Shown here: positions 1 to 12,752 of the stretch, one piece after another | Position numbering within the stretch: the stretch's first letter is position 1 | Layout: each line of letters opens with the position of its first letter | NCBI GenBank assembly: GCA_964030475.1 | Contig: CAXIPT010000010.1 | Coordinates: forward strand, 1,731,967-1,795,966 | Source of the DNA: Tethya wilhelma | Taxonomy: Eukaryota; Porifera; Demospongiae; Tethyida; Tethyidae | Direction of reading: 5' to 3' | DNA: 64,000 nucleotides | Made by a program: the position numbers and the translations under genes | Notes under the pieces: model-generated | The model's input: only the letters and a program-made list of their open reading frames with translations | What the model was told of the DNA's origin: nothing | Databases searched by the model: none

Positions 1-25
1 AGTATGTATGTATGTAGTTCTATAC

Positions 26-1168
26 CCAAAAGAATGTAGCAATAAGTGCTCCAGAGAACTCCAAGTTGACATAGCGTATGTCATCGTTAACACGGTCAAT
101 AAATCTTCCTGTGAAGTTTAGAATAATTCCCATGTTGGCTACCAAAGCACCACCTAGGAAAGTAGCCTGTGCCAAGTTTGTGAAGGAAATCAAAGTTTTA
201 TCATTGCTGCATGCATATATATCCCCCCCCACCACCACCACACACATACTACCACACCTTTTCTCCTTAAAGTATTACACACAATAACTTTGAACTGTTT
301 GCTAGCCTATGCATGTAAAACCATCTTGCTTACATTGTAAAATGTGTCTTTTTTTTGGGGTTAAAGTCAGTCAAAAGAAAGAGAATTAAGACAACCTTGG
401 AATAAGTAATTCCTCGAGTTGCCCTAATTTTTACCATGCATGATGGCTAGGCTGAGCTATAGTCTCTCTTATATACTGGTCTTAATGTGTATTGTAGGAT
501 ACGGCTGCTCCTAACATTGCACTTAGGAGTGGGGAACTAAAGGCAGCATGGAGGAGACCGACGGCAATAACAAACGGTCCACCAATGATCACTGCCCAGA
601 AAGAGTAGGCGTGATCACCTGTTCTTGACTGCAACCTGCAGTATATTGCATGGATGAACTTGAATTAACAATAATTATAATCTATATCTGAATTTTTTGG
701 CCAATAATATGTTCCTCTATTCTTCGTGAACAAGGCTAACTGAATAACCATGTTGTGCTTAAAGGACTATAGTATCTTAGCTCCAAAGAGTGTTTTTACT
801 CAAAGCTTATAACTCTCCCTCTTGATTCTGTATAGACTTAACATAGCTATTTAAGGACCTAAATGTCTTAACAACAAATCATTTTCACTAAGTATGTATA
901 TGTGGTGTACATACCCCTGAATTGTTCCAATGGCGAAACCAATGACAATGAGAATATATCCTAGTGCAGTAAGACTGAGTGTTATCAGTGGAATCTAAAT
1001 CAACATAATAATTATGTACCACAGAATAGTGGATGAATTTGTGTGTGTGTGTGTGTGTGTGCACTAGCTCTGTACATCTATACTAGTATGATAGTCCAAT
1101 GCATTGATTCTCACCTTTCTTACTACGCCTTTGAATAGTGTGATCTTAGTCTTCTTTAGTAGCTTCAT
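26..1168 (-). CDS. 4TM-family gene L1 (3' end outside window)
   Basis: Unrecognised small four-transmembrane protein. Exons (minus): 1115-1168, 915-994, 503-635, 26-166; the last exon lies beyond position 1. Start ATG at 1168 begins MKLLKKTK. Exon 2 (80 nt) encodes TM1, exon 3 TM2, exon 4 (47 codons) TM3 and the start of TM4. Exon sizes, phases (0, 2, 0, 0) and the conserved GW/FW at the end of exon 4 match the other copies here. The intron after exon 3 has donor GTATCCTAC and a TTCCTTCAC branch-like motif about 14 nt before the acceptor, as in U12-type introns. About 136 residues are visible of an expected 150-160. Function unknown; membrane location is inferred from hydrophobicity only. Confidence 0.75.
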
Positions 1169-1865
1169 CTTGCTGTCGTAGTAACAATTTTATTGCTATG
1201 ATGTCATCTACATGCATGCTTTGTGTGCATGTCTGTCAATACTTCCTATGTTGTTTGCAAACTGCTTTGACGGTGATCTAATTATTCAATCTACATTCAA
1301 AATTTCATGACTTGCAGATGTAGTCCTTTTTATTATATGACTAGTGTTCTATAAGCAATCTGATTGGTCAGTAGCTGGGCAATATTCTCCCATATTGCAC
1401 AGAAGGTTATTGCACACTTTTTAATTATCACTACAAGATGTACATGTTAGAGACATGGGTCAATTTACATAGTTAGTAACCACAGATACTTGTATACAGC
1501 TGCAGCTATACCTACACATAGTGCATACTGGTTTGTGTTCAAGTGGTCGTGGTTTGTTGCTGAAGAATAACTAATAGTCTATCATGAAGTCATAATAAAT
1601 CTATTATTACAATACGCAGCCCATTATGTATATAATAACCAGTGACTGCATGCTTAACTAGGTATGTGATATTATGGGGAAAAATTACATTGGCTAAATT
1701 TATCAATCTTGCAAACAGAGGAATGCATGCACGCAGTATTGACTATAATATTATTATAAGTCTGTGATGCCTACAATTAGTTACTGTGATTGTTAGTTTT
1801 CACTAGGTGTGAAGGCTATAGAATTAGTCTTAAGTGTCCATTAACATTTGCTTGGATCTAAGCTA
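1169..1865. repeat. Intergenic, dispersed repeat C (copy 1)
   Basis: No coding sequence seen. About 1340-1700 matches, in inverted orientation, about 28300-28690: shared pieces include a GACCCATG/GACCCATC stretch, AAAAAGTGTGCAAT and the AATATTGCCC/GGGCAATATT segments. I read this as an old dispersed repeat of unknown class. The rest is AT-rich spacer between L1 and L2. Confidence 0.5.
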
Positions 1866-3011
1866 TTAAACTTCTGAGGTACTCTTCTTGTAGTCGTAAA
1901 ATTGTGACAGGATCATAGTGGCAACCTGTATGTATAGTGTGTGTAAGCATTAAATAGAAGAATAATTTTAAGCGGTGTCATATAATTCTACTGCATGATA
2001 TTCTTCTTATTCTAGGATCTGATTGCTAACACTTGCATAGATACATGCATGCTTGAGTGTGCTATATATACACACCCAGAAAACAATGGCAATAAGTGAT
2101 CCTGCAAACCCAAGATTGATTCCATGGTAGATGTTTTCTGAACCAGGCCTTAGGTTAAATCCTGTAAGAAACAGTACGATTCCCAAGTTAGCTGTAAAGA
2201 AGAGTCCGGTAAACTGAGTCTGTATATGCATGGGCATATGTGGAGTGATCGAGGACGAAAAATCATTTTACGTGTCGTTTAGGTTACTAACAACAAATGA
2301 TTGACATATGACCTCAACTTCGAATTATATATGTATGCATATTGTGAATATTTACAGGATAACTTACAATTGCTCCTAGTATTCTAGTGTATGGATCAGG
2401 TAGTTCCGCATGAATTGCTGCAAAGACCATTGCTATTACTCCTCCAATGATTATGGCCCAAAATGGATAGGCAAAATCACCAGTTCTTGGATGTGGATAT
2501 GGGCTAACAATCAAAATAATTTGAAACCAAAGTAACTTTATGGATGTGTTTCTTTGCTAGTTTTTGAGCAGGGATCTGCATACTATAAACTGCAATATTT
2601 CATCGTGTATATGTTTGCATGAGACATACATGTCATGGTCATGTTAATTTATTTGTGAGTTAGACCTACTCTTGTAGTGTTTCTATACCAAATCCAGTCA
2701 CAAAGAGTATCCAACCTAGGAATGTTACAGCAATAGTTCCAATTGCAATCTGAATAAATAGAGAAAAGATTGTGCATAAAAATTATATGCAGTCATATAT
2801 TGATTTTATACCAAGATGATAGTTATGCTTTATTCTTGTTCACCAACCCAGTATGCAGATTGAATATAGCAAACTCTGTTATATTCAATCTGCATACTGG
2901 GTTGGTGAACAAGAGTAAAATTTAATAATGACTAACACCCAACCAGAAACTCACTTACGAAAGATAATTATGCTTGTTTACCTTTCGTATTATTCCTTCA
3001 AAGAACTGCAT
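1866..3011 (-). CDS. 4TM-family gene L2, intact
   Basis: Unrecognised four-TM protein, 149 aa. Exons (minus): 2982-3011, 2670-2749, 2368-2503, 2076-2219, 1866-1925 (stop TAA). The N-terminus reads MQFFEGIIRK. TM1 is in exon 2, TM2 in exon 3 after a PRTGDFAYPFWA entry motif, TM3 at the start of exon 4, and TM4 across the exon 4/5 junction ending in FYDY. All introns are GT-AG with phases 0, 2, 0, 0. Unlike most paralogues, the intron after exon 3 starts GTAAGT (U2-type). Intron 1 contains a near-perfect 40-base hairpin. With L1 and L3 it forms a subfamily whose exon 3 has the RTGD motif; L4, L5 and R1-R4 form the other. Function unknown. Confidence 0.85.
2829..2919. repeat. Near-perfect 40-base hairpin in L2 intron 1
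   Basis: Arms 2829-2868 and 2880-2919 are reverse complements with one mismatch, around an 11-base loop. The size would fit a miRNA-type precursor or a tiny fold-back element. No expression evidence is available from sequence. Confidence 0.85.
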
Positions 3012-3960
3012 TTTTAACTCTTAGACTGTTAGATGCACTCTTTAATTTGATAAAGTGTTAGTAATCACTTTAGTAAGTGAGTTCTCTGCTGATCGAGTTT
3101 GTTTTTCTAAGTGTCTTATACCAATCTGAACAAATGGCCCGATCTGTGCTTCTTTTATGATATCGACTGCCACTAATTTTATGGACATGCATTGGTATTA
3201 TTCAGCCGAACTCATGACCCTGTCACTGTCAGTCCAGACATGTTGATGAACAAAGGTCTGCAGGACATCTTCGTGCATTGTGACTTAATACGTGCATGGA
3301 TCTCTATTATTGACAATGGAAATCCATCCTATAGTGCAATAACACTGCAGCACATTCTCAGTGGAATACATACCATAGAATCAGTGAATAAATTTGTGTG
3401 TTTGTGCGTTTGTTTGTTTGTTTCTGTGTGTACGTGTTCCTTCCTTGCTATCATGTATACATGCATATACTAGTAGCCTCGTTCACATGCTCTTTTGCAT
3501 GTCAAATAAAAATTATAGCAAAAGAGGACCTGGAAATGAGGCTAATATGATTTTCATAAAAGGAATTTTTTCACGGGAAGCAATTTTTGTGGATTTCGCT
3601 GCTATGATGTCATCTACATGGCATTGTATGATTGTGTGTGCATGTGTTAAATTGATAGTTCCTTGACAGTGATCTAATTATTCAACATATGTTTAAAATT
3701 TCTTGAATCTGAAGTACTTTGTGTTGGAGTGGAGTGCATACGCATGTTTTATTGTAGCATGTATCATATATACCATGTACAAATTTTTATGAAAAGATCG
3801 TGCATGCAGATATCACTTTGACTGAGTATCCTTTGAAATACTTTTGTTTAACTATTTAACGTTTGTATTACAAACAGAAAAAATAATAGGTATATTGTTT
3901 GTCTGTCACTAAATGGCTGGATAATAGTAATCTTCGAGTCCTAGTATGTTGTACTTTGAT
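3012..3960. promoter_or_regulatory. L2 upstream region
   Basis: No gene seen. 3040-3260 upstream of L2 resembles 5160-5400 upstream of L3 and 13900-14020: shared blocks are an aagtgttagta motif, TCTTTTAT (TATAAAAG-like on the minus strand in the other copies) and GACCCTGTC. I infer a duplicated promoter/5' region. The remainder holds short TG-rich repeats only. Confidence 0.45.
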
Positions 3961-5123
3961 CTAGGCGTTTGAGCTTCTTGGATGGTTTCTTTCCTTGTTA
4001 ATGTCATAGTGCTGTGACAGAATCATCGTGGCAGCCTGCATGCATGTGTGTACATGTGTTGGTACATGATTAAACAGAAGCACTCTATTGCCTTGGAAAT
4101 GGAAATAGTGTATATTATGTGAGCCTTGAGATCTGGTTTAGGAAGTCAACTCTACTGCTTCAATGCCAATAATTTCTAGTATACCTCAGTGTATGGTAAG
4201 AGCATTTGACTAGAAATCTAAAATTAAATTCGAAAGGCCTTGGTTTGAACCCCAGTTAGATCTCAAGATTTTTTTTCCCTTCAATGTATGCTTGAGTTGG
4301 TATATTATACACATACCCAGAAAACAATGGCGATCAATGATCCTGCAAACTCAAGTCTGGTGCTTGTGAGGATAAATTCATCATGACTAACATCAAGTCC
4401 TCTTGAAAAGAGTACAATTCCCAAGTTAGCGGCAAAGAAGAGTCCAGTAAATTGAGTCTGTATATACATGTAGATACAGTATTATTTTATGTTACTGAGC
4501 AACCAATCGAAGTGTTATTAACTCTATGCACAACATTTGTCTTCCATGCTGACAGTGTGCCATGGAGTATGTGTACTAGTATATGCACTTACAATTGCTC
4601 CAACTAGATTTACATTAGGGTATGGTTCTGGTAGTGCTGCTTCAATTGCTGCAAGACCATTGCTATTACTCCTCCAACAATCACAGCCCAAAATGGGTAG
4701 GAAAGTTCACCAGTTCTTGGATAAAACCTGCAACGACAAAAACAATCGGACATGCCAAGCATGCATACATGTAGCTCCATGTGTTCACAATCAGTGAAAA
4801 TCACTGTAATAATATTAAATTGTATGAAATTGATCAGTATAATGGTATGGACTGCATATATTTTGCATTATCCCATTTATGATGCATCTAAGTGTTAATT
4901 CACTGTCAGAAGTCATGCAGACTTACTCTTGTAATGTTGCTATACCAAATCCAACGATGAAGACTAACCAGCCTATGAATGTTGCAGCAATAGTTCCAAT
5001 TGCAATCTAGATGTATGCAAGAGATGTATAATACCAATAATACCAAGCATGGTGAAAGCAATTTGTGTGAAATAGCTATTAAAAATTATCTACCTTTCGA
5101 ATGGTTCCTTCAAAGACCTTCAT
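3961..5123 (-). pseudogene. 4TM-family gene L3 with one-base frameshift
   Basis: Exons (minus): 5094-5123, 4927-5006, 4593-4727, 4317-4457, 3961-4035 (stop TAG). All splice sites and other exons are intact and parallel L2. Exon 3 is 135 nt instead of 136: a T run around 4653-4656 (minus strand) has two T where L2 has three, so the frame shifts after VIAMV and stops early. Downstream of that point the original frame still encodes a family-like segment, so the lesion is recent or is a base-call error in a homopolymer. The intron after exon 3 has donor GTAAGT, as in L2. If the base is an error, this is a normal gene of about 150 aa. Confidence 0.75.
4178..4278 (+). repeat. tRNA-derived SINE, copy 1
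   Basis: Contains an A-box-like segment (CTCAGTGTATGGTAAGAGCA), a B-box-like segment (GGTTTGAACCCC) and a tail GTTAGATCTCAAGA followed by a T run. The same A-box/B-box/tail order occurs at 24982-25060, which argues for a SINE rather than a tRNA gene. It sits in intron 4 of L3. Confidence 0.65.
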
Positions 5124-7124
5124 TTTCTAAATTTTATCTGTTTTCTTGTTGATATAAACTTGATGAAGTGTTAGTATAGTCCCTTTAGCAAGTGAGCTTG
5201 TGTTTTAAGTTCTCAATTGGCCAAAATTTGTTTCTCTTTTCCAAGTGTCCTTAGTTGAACTGTGTGAACAAGTGGCCGATCCATTTTCTTTTATACACAT
5301 CTGAACTAGCTTGAAATAATGTATAGTGGATTCATCACCATGACACAACTGAACTTTGACCCTGTCCTGCATGAGTTCAAACCTGTAGATGAACAAGTGT
5401 CTACATACAGGACATCCTCATATACATGCAGTGTGACCTTGTGATAAAGATACTGCATGTGATTCATGCAAGTGACATAGTATTATTTACCTTATGCCTA
5501 TCATGGGGGTCTGAAGTAATATTTCATGCAACTTCCTTTAAAACTTTAAAGTACATGCAAGAGGGATATCTATATATACAATTGTATAGTCACTGGAAAG
5601 TGTGTGGATATCCAAGATATGACTAGACACCTTGTATACTGTATATGTTTATTGAGTTTCATTAAAGCCTGTATACAACTGTGTATATATAGCAAATCTA
5701 AGATCACATGCAATCATGCCACACCAACTTCCTGTCTTTTTTTTAGGAAACAGTAGAGCTTCCCTCTCTGCCAGGAATCAGTCTAGAACTTCCTGTCTCC
5801 CAAGAATCAGTCTAAACAGTAGTTGGATGTCCTGCATGTATATAATATTATACATAACACTCAATACTGTAACTAAAGTCTATTCACGCTCACTTTTCCC
5901 CAGGAAGTATATAGTGTGGTTTGACTTACTATATACAGGTTTGTAGTATCTGTGGTCAATGGAATGTCCCATAGTTTATATATGGGGCAGACACATAGGA
6001 GGCTGTAACTTTTGACTGGTAAGGTGTAGAGTATTTTAAAAGGCACTAACACAATCTAAATGAAATTTGCAGTAGAATGGTATCTAGAATAACGCAATAG
6101 CATGAATTATGGCCAAGTTATGAAGAAATTTGGATCGGCAAAGTGAACGCGAACGGACTTTAACTGCTATAGTGTTCTGTGGTACTTTTGCCTTTGACTA
6201 TACTTAAGTTAATTTTCTGTCTACTAACTTTTTGGTGACATATTTAGCAGTCTGCTGATTTTTATTGTTGTTCTGTGATAGCACTAAAGTCCATCTGGTT
6301 TGAGAATGGCGGTAGAAAAAATCAAATAACTTTCTTATTATCCAACCGAGCTGACCTGAGTAATGGATGCATGTCTAACGTTGGTGTGAAGAGTATTCGG
6401 TGAACATACCACAGGGTGTCAACCAGGTTCCTCAAACCTGCTTGACTGGTTTTACTATTTGTGTGGTCCATTGATTGTATGCAAGAAGTCTTATCAGTGT
6501 ACTATAATTCTACATACCTAGTTACACTTTGGTCAAATAATGTATTTAATATATGGACACCACCAAATGGTCAAAAAGTTCCCCTTGAAGAAAGCAATTT
6601 TAAATAACAATTACCCAAATTTCATCTATGCCACGATCCACACCCACACTATAATGAATTAAGGAATGTAATATTGTTATTTTGGTTGACCACCCAAGTT
6701 TTTTTTTTAAATTTCCCTAATTGAAAGCAATTTTCTCTTTGCATCAAAGGTATGTACTTGAAATTCAGCCTAAAGTTACTAAAAGTAGGATCCTTACCAA
6801 CATGCATTTACATTATATTGCAGAGAAACTGTTATCTAATATTGTTATTGAAAACATGCACCCAGATTATAAAGTTCCCTCCTGCCTGTATGCATGATGA
6901 AAAAACAATTTTTCTCGAGCCAATGCATGTCAATAGGCAATTTATCGAAGCTACAAATTTCTAAAGTAACCAGTATCATGTAGTGTTTTGGTTCAAACAA
7001 TGTACATGCTTTTACGTTTGCTCATGAAATGTCACAGTATGCATGTTTGACGTGACATAGTTATGTGCATGGCGAAACTTTCCTCTTATACTATAATATT
7101 ATGGTAATTATAGGTTTTTCTCAC
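5124..7124. other. Intergenic region with repeat pieces
   Basis: No credible coding exon. 5160-5400 is the L3 upstream block, with TTTTATAC at about 5289 (TATA-like on the minus strand). 5720-5830 has short direct repeats of a CTTCCTGTCT motif. 6284-6360 is a half copy of the CTAAAGTC...GGTTTGAGAATG element. 6348-6930 is one arm of an inverted duplication with about 42540-43165. Nothing else recognised. Confidence 0.5.
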
Positions 7125-7223
7125 CCATCCAAGAGAATGGCAATGAGTAATCCAGCAAATTGCAAGTTTATAGAGTGGATTTACTCTCTACCACTTTTCT
7201 ATAATAATAGCAGTCCCTAACTA
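7125..7223 (-). pseudogene. Relic of 4TM exon 4
   Basis: On the minus strand this matches the second half of exon 4 of L4/L5 (loop, then NLQFAG and an IAI.L..GW-like end followed by GTGAGA). The first half has degenerated and no partner exons are recognisable nearby. It marks a former gene copy between L3 and L4. Confidence 0.65.
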
Positions 7224-7439
7224 CCACTAATTTACACTAAAAATATCTTATTGTGTTACATGTATATATGGAGTATTTGGGTTGCTTGCATGGTGAATAA
7301 TTTTTGTTATAATGTGGTTTTATCCTCATGATGACTATCACTCTCAGTAGAGCACTCTCATTATGAATGAGATACGTTTATTTTACTTGATGTAATGATA
7401 ATTGATATTATTCGTTGTGACACTGTATAAAAATAGCTA

Positions 7440-8560
7440 GCTGCATCTTTATGAGGACTATAATATAATTTATATGATAGAGTTATGTTGTTTTGATAAG
7501 CAGCATGCATCTTGTGCATATACCATACAATTTGGTCATTGGTGATCAAGCTTTTTCAATCAGTGTATAGTTGCTTAGAAACCAAACCCTGCATAGTTCC
7601 TAGACCTCTATATATATATATATATATCTATTTGTACAAACCTTGCATGCACCATAGTAGACTATACAATTCAGTCTATGTGAGTTTCACCCATAATAAT
7701 TGTCTTATAGTTTGAATTAAGGGTATAAAAGGGTATACCGCCAGTGTGCATGCAACAGGGTGTCAACTGTAGACTCCTCAAACCTGCTTGACTGGTTTTC
7801 AGTGTTTGCATGTTTATAGTGCCTCTGAAGTTACAGTAACTATTGCGTGAACTCCTACGGGTATATCCATGGTCATAGTGGTGTTGCTATAGACACCACT
7901 ATAATATGTAGAATCTAAAAGTTTCCAAATTGTAGTTTCAATAGGCATATGCAACCACTTAAGTTAAAATTTCGCCTATGCATGCCACCGTCCACACCTA
8001 CACTCTGATAATCAAAACTCACTATTGTTCAAGGCTGACCACCCAACTTTTACAAATTTCCCTTGCAGTAAAAAAAAATCATCTTCTCCCATTTCTTAAT
8101 TTGTACAAGATATTTATCCACATTCATTTACATGCCTACACTTTGATCAAGGAAAAAGTTGTATAATATTGTTGTTATTGGTAACCATGCACCCAAATTA
8201 GAAAAATATAGCAATTTTCCTCAAGCCATGCAATACTTATGGGCAACTCATCAAGTAACAAAATGTCTAAATTTACCTATAAGTAGTAATTTTTATCCAC
8301 ACTACATTCCTACATATGTACATAGAAAGTGAAAAAGTAATAATTATTATTTTGACCACCTTCAACTCAATAGGCTTATAAAACTAGTCTAGCTCTACAC
8401 TCTGTTCATTTTCAGTCATTTGTTTCACAGTTCATGTAACTTTCAATCGTTTGTTTTAGCCTGAATATTTTCTTTCATTTTCGTTACTCTGTCCGTAGTC
8501 ATAGAAACTAGCCAGGATCATTGTACCCATCTGCATACATGGCATTGTATAAAACACACA
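7440..8560. repeat. Left arm of inverted duplication A
   Basis: This interval, including exon 5 of L4 (8456-8530), is recognisably the reverse complement of about 35761-37540. Collinear landmarks are the flank of exon 5, an ACTGTTCATTTTCAG-like 3' flank, the CCACACCTACACTCTGATAATC segment region, and the TTGGTCATTGGTGATCA segment. No other coding sequence. Confidence 0.75.
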
Positions 8561-9509
8561 CATAACATTAGATTAGATTTCATTATGATCGATCATAACA
8601 TCATTGAGAAAATTATAGCCAGGGTCTTACTCAGTAGATTAACTTACCCATCCAAGAATGGCAAATAGTGATCCAGTAAACTGCAGATTGATAGAATGGA
8701 TTTGATCTCCACCTGCTTCATTGATGCTTCGGATTAAAATGCCAGTAAAATACAGACTCATTCCCAGGCTGGCCACAAACAGAGAGCCCAAGAATGCTAC
8801 CTTAATTTCAGTCAATTAAATAACAGCATTGCATATTAGCATTGGAATTCAATTGCATGCATGAAATGTTCAACAGCCCTATCTTTATACAAACAATCCC
8901 AGACCTCAATGTCTGCTCATCAGGCAAATGTGTAGACTAAGTGTACATTAATTCACTATCGTGAATATTATTGTTATATGATTGAAAATAGTAGGATACA
9001 ACTCCACCTAGTATTGAATAGATTGGTTGCATTGGAAGAGCAGCATGAGCTATAGCTGCAGCCATTGCTGCTAGTCCACCAAATATGATCACCCATTGTG
9101 GAAAATTTTCAGGTTGATCCCTTGGTTGACCACTGTAAGTATTTAATATATGCCATGAACAATTGTGATTTATATATAACTACAGATATTACTTACACAG
9201 GCATATACATGCAATGTCATATGCTTGAGAAACTGTGACTCATGATTATTTAGATTGCATAATATTAGTACATGCGTTACCAATTAAAGAGCAGCTCAGA
9301 TAGTTATAGATATAATGAGACTCACTCCTCAACTGTTGCTATTCCATATCCAATGATAAAGAGGAACCATCCTAGTGCAGTTACAGCCAGAGAAAGTAAA
9401 GCTAACTGTTTGTAAATAGAATAGAAAGAGATATATGACAATTTTAATTTTATCACCCAATAGCATGCAGCATGTATACCTTGCGAAATATTCCTCTGAA
9501 AATATCCAT
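8456..9509 (-). CDS. 4TM-family gene L4, intact
   Basis: Unrecognised four-TM protein, 156 aa. Exons (minus): 9480-9509, 9326-9405, 9000-9132, 8648-8800, 8456-8530 (stop TAA). Predicted TM1 about residues 12-34, TM2 52-75, TM3 83-104, TM4 119-142, short C-tail after FYDYGQ. N-terminus MDIFRGIFRK is shared with L5. Exon 3 has the PRDQPENFPQWVIIFGG motif typical of the second subfamily. The intron after exon 3 starts GTATCCTACT (U12-type) and its acceptor has no pyrimidine tract. Upstream, 9620-9672 carries a TATA-containing block shared with L5, R1 and R2. The closest paralogue is R2, on the other strand 32 kb away, with the same exon sizes. Confidence 0.87.
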
Positions 9510-11700
9510 GATAAAGCAATGTATATTAGTTGTTGTTTTTAAACTTTCTTTCTTTTTTTTTAATCTCTGAAGATGAACTGAATTAGTTACTCAACTTACA
9601 ATCGTAGACTAGAACTAATTTTTGCCTGCTACTCCTTTTTATAGGAAATTGTTTTGGTGAATTCCTTGTCAGGGGAGCACTGGTATTGTTTGGTGTGGGC
9701 AGGAAGTCAGATGGGGAATTTAACCTTAGTGAATTATAACATAACTATTGTGGTCCGAGGCACAATGAATATTGTTAGCAAGTATCTGATGTAGGCTAAT
9801 CTGAATCAAATAATCAACTTTGCATGTAGAGTCTCGTAGGCATGGTTATGCCAATGCATATATATGAACAGTAATTTATCATAGTATAGTTTGATCAACT
9901 TAATTCTCTGCTGTGGGTATCAGTATATAAATGTTTTGGTGGGTTAATTCCTTCCCACTTGTACTTGGTTCTTGGTTGATCCCATGCATCTATACATGTG
10001 TCTCTTGATGTCCATGACATTGTTGTTATCATTATCATAGAGGGGGTGTTTTTTGTCATTGTTATCACATATAGATTAATGGTCTTGCAATTGTGAGCCA
10101 CTTGTAGGTATTATGCATGAAAATTCAAAAGGTCTAAAGGTCTTGCACTCATTTATACACTAAAATTACAGTGTAATGCTATCTCAAAATAAGATGACAC
10201 CATATTGCTAGAAATTTTCGAGGAATAAAATTTTCGCGGAAAGGCGATGGTTTACCCTGAGCACCCTGAGCACCATGCTGGATACGCCACTGGCAAGCTG
10301 CTTGTCTGTTAACACAATGACTTGCATAAGCCAAAATTCCATCCTAATTGTCATGTCTCCCTGGATTCCGAAGCCTATTACAAGTAAGTGCACGTACAAC
10401 ATCACACTTTTGTGACAGTGTTCCGAACATGACCTGGTGGTGAGTCTGTGTATGTGTAGTATGGATGTGGTCTGATGAGAGAGTTATGAGGGTGTATGTT
10501 GTAAAACTTTCCCAAGACCCATCTAATGGATTCCTTCTACTTGTACCGTTTCACCTGTCTGTATATATGCATTGTAGATGAGGTGCATGACTTTACTATA
10601 TGTGGTCTGACAGATGAAGGTGTATGTCCTGAGACCCATCTGGTGGATTCCCTGTATGCTTGTAGCGGTTCACCTGTCTGTGTGTATATAGATGGGTGGA
10701 TGGGGTGACTTTACGATATACACTACAATGATATATTATTATATAGATGTGGTCTGATCAGATTGGTATAAAGTATGAGGGTATTTCCCGAGACCTTTCG
10801 AAGTGCCTCTACTTACAGCAATTCATCACTCATTATACTATAGTTCTTGTGAAGTGAAGCACTAGTATAGGAGCTTACGTACTATATGCACAGAAGCCCA
10901 ATACAATAATAACTTAACAACAATAACTTTGTTATGTCTGTTGTATATGTTGTAATGAATGCTTAGATGACTCTGGCTTTGTATGCATACTAAAGAGCTT
11001 GGTGGTGTGCCAAATTCCTACATACAACTAAAAAAATTTTTTGTTTGTTTGTTTGTCTGTTTGAAAATGAATATTATATGCTGTTATGCATGCTTTGTTG
11101 TCATACTGTTGAGCCTGGACATTGGCACACTTCCACTGTTTAGCACACATTAGCTAACAGGCACATGTGCAATTTTCTTTCGTTCACCTTTGATAAGAGG
11201 CACATTGTTTGAAGTTCTCCAGGTCCACACAGTTTTCTAAGCATGACAGACATGAAATACACCTTCTTTGACAGTTTGGCTCTCCATTTCAATTGGACAA
11301 ATTAGGGATTCAGTCTCAAGAGCTATCGATGATGTCGTACATTTTGGAGCATGGTCTTGTGTTAGCCCTCATTATAATTTAACACATACTTTCTTGCTGT
11401 TGTCCCAATAAGTGGGGGGTTGGTTGATTTCTCTTTTGATGTGTGAGTATTATGAATATGCATGCACTTGTCTGTGGCATATTTGAATGTGTGTAATGGC
11501 ATCAAATTCTGAGAAAAATATGGTGTATACCTTATGTTGGTTTTTCTATTAACATTCCAGTTAACAATCAGCTTAGTCTTTGTTGTTGTTGTTTTTTCCT
11601 ATCCTATCCTATACTAGCATTGTCCTACTGATGATATCAAAGATATTATACTTTATAGTCTTTTTGCTAACTGTTTTCTGTGTACATGTTCAACTCCAAT
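9510..11700. other. Intergenic: promoter block and 135-base minisatellite
   Basis: 9620-9672 is the conserved promoter block of L4. About 10425-10830 holds roughly three degenerate copies of a unit of about 135 bases, each with GATGTGGTCTGA, GAGACCCATCT.ATGGATTCC-like and CACCTGTCTGTAT parts. 10830-11700 shows no gene; parts of 10840-11010 recur at 13540-13700. Confidence 0.55.
9620..9672 (-). promoter_or_regulatory. Conserved TATA-containing promoter block (L4)
   Basis: On the minus strand the block reads GGAATTCACCAAAACAATTT then CCTATAAAAAGG and a CAAAAA end, about 110-160 bases upstream of the L4 ATG. The same order (GGAATT, CCAAAA, CTATAAAA) is found upstream of R2 (40621-40675) and R1 (38071-38110), with a weaker match for L5 (12867-12918). 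Conservation outside coding sequence suggests a shared core promoter. Confidence 0.65.
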
Positions 11701-12752
11701 CTAGTGCTCTGTGTCTTCTTGGTTGTAGTCATAGAAACTTGCCAATATCATTGTACCAGTCTGTAAGTATACACATGTACACACAGTTAAATATGCTAGT
11801 AATATCCAATGGCAATTAAAGGGATTTTACTCAAATTAACTCACCCATCCAAGAATGGCAATGAGTGAGCCAGCAAACTGTAAGTTAAAAGAGTGGACTT
11901 GCTCTCCACCTCCTTTATTGTTGAAACGAATAATAATGCCGACATTGTACAGGATCATACCCAGGCTAGCCACAAACAGAGCGCCCAAGAATGCCACCTT
12001 GGTTGAGTCCACAAATGTATAATATTATACTAGTCAATTATAATAACCACATTGCATGATATTGTGTGACACATAATACACATACACATATAAACACAAT
12101 TACACACACACACACACACACACACTAAAAATAAAATTCCATTGCATGCATCTTTCATGCTGCGTGCATGCATGACACACTTATCAGGATACAACTCCAC
12201 CAAGTATTGAGTAAATTGGTTGCATTGGAAGAGCAGCATGAGCTATAGCTGCAGCCATTGCTGCTAGTCCACCAAATATGATCACCCAGTGGGGAAAATT
12301 CTCTGGTCGATCTCTCGGAAATTCTCTGTATAATCATATCCATTATCTATTTTAGTTGTGTACATGTAATATGATTTTAGGTATTATCTATGCATAATAC
12401 TAACTGTTCCATGGTGTATGCAATATGACTTACTCATTAATTGTTGCTATCCCAAATCCAATGATGAAGAGGAACCATCCAAGAGCAGTTAGAGCCAGAG
12501 ACAATAGAGCCAACTGTTTGGTAAAAAACATATGAAATTCTTTCCAAAAGATATAGACTTGTGAATACCGTACTTCACTTTTTTTTTTCTTTTGAGCTTT
12601 ATCAATGATCAATATTTATATCAACAAATGCATAGCTACTTCTAATTGTGGAGAATTGGAAAAATTGTTCAACAAAAGCCTACAATAGCTCATCAATTGA
12701 AAAAAAATAAGCAGCATGTTACCTTGCGAAATATTCCTCTAAATATATCCAT
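11701..12752 (-). CDS. 4TM-family gene L5, intact
   Basis: Unrecognised four-TM protein, 151 aa. Exons (minus): 12723-12752, 12434-12513, 12193-12325, 11845-11997, 11701-11760 (stop TAG). Exon 1 (MDIFRGIFRK) is the same as in L4. TM1 (exon 2), TM2 (exon 3), TM3 (start of exon 4) and TM4 (exon 4/5 junction) are as in L4. The exon 4 loop between TM3 and TM4 is rich in Asn/Gly. The intron after exon 3 has donor GTATCCTGAT and a CTCAAC branch-like motif just upstream of the acceptor, and contains a CA run. A TATA-like CTATAAAAG occurs on the minus strand at about 12873-12881. Confidence 0.87.

Noticed and set aside
3192..3666. Overlapping frames upstream of L2
   Set aside because: They fall in a duplicated non-coding promoter region and TG-rich repeats, with no homology.
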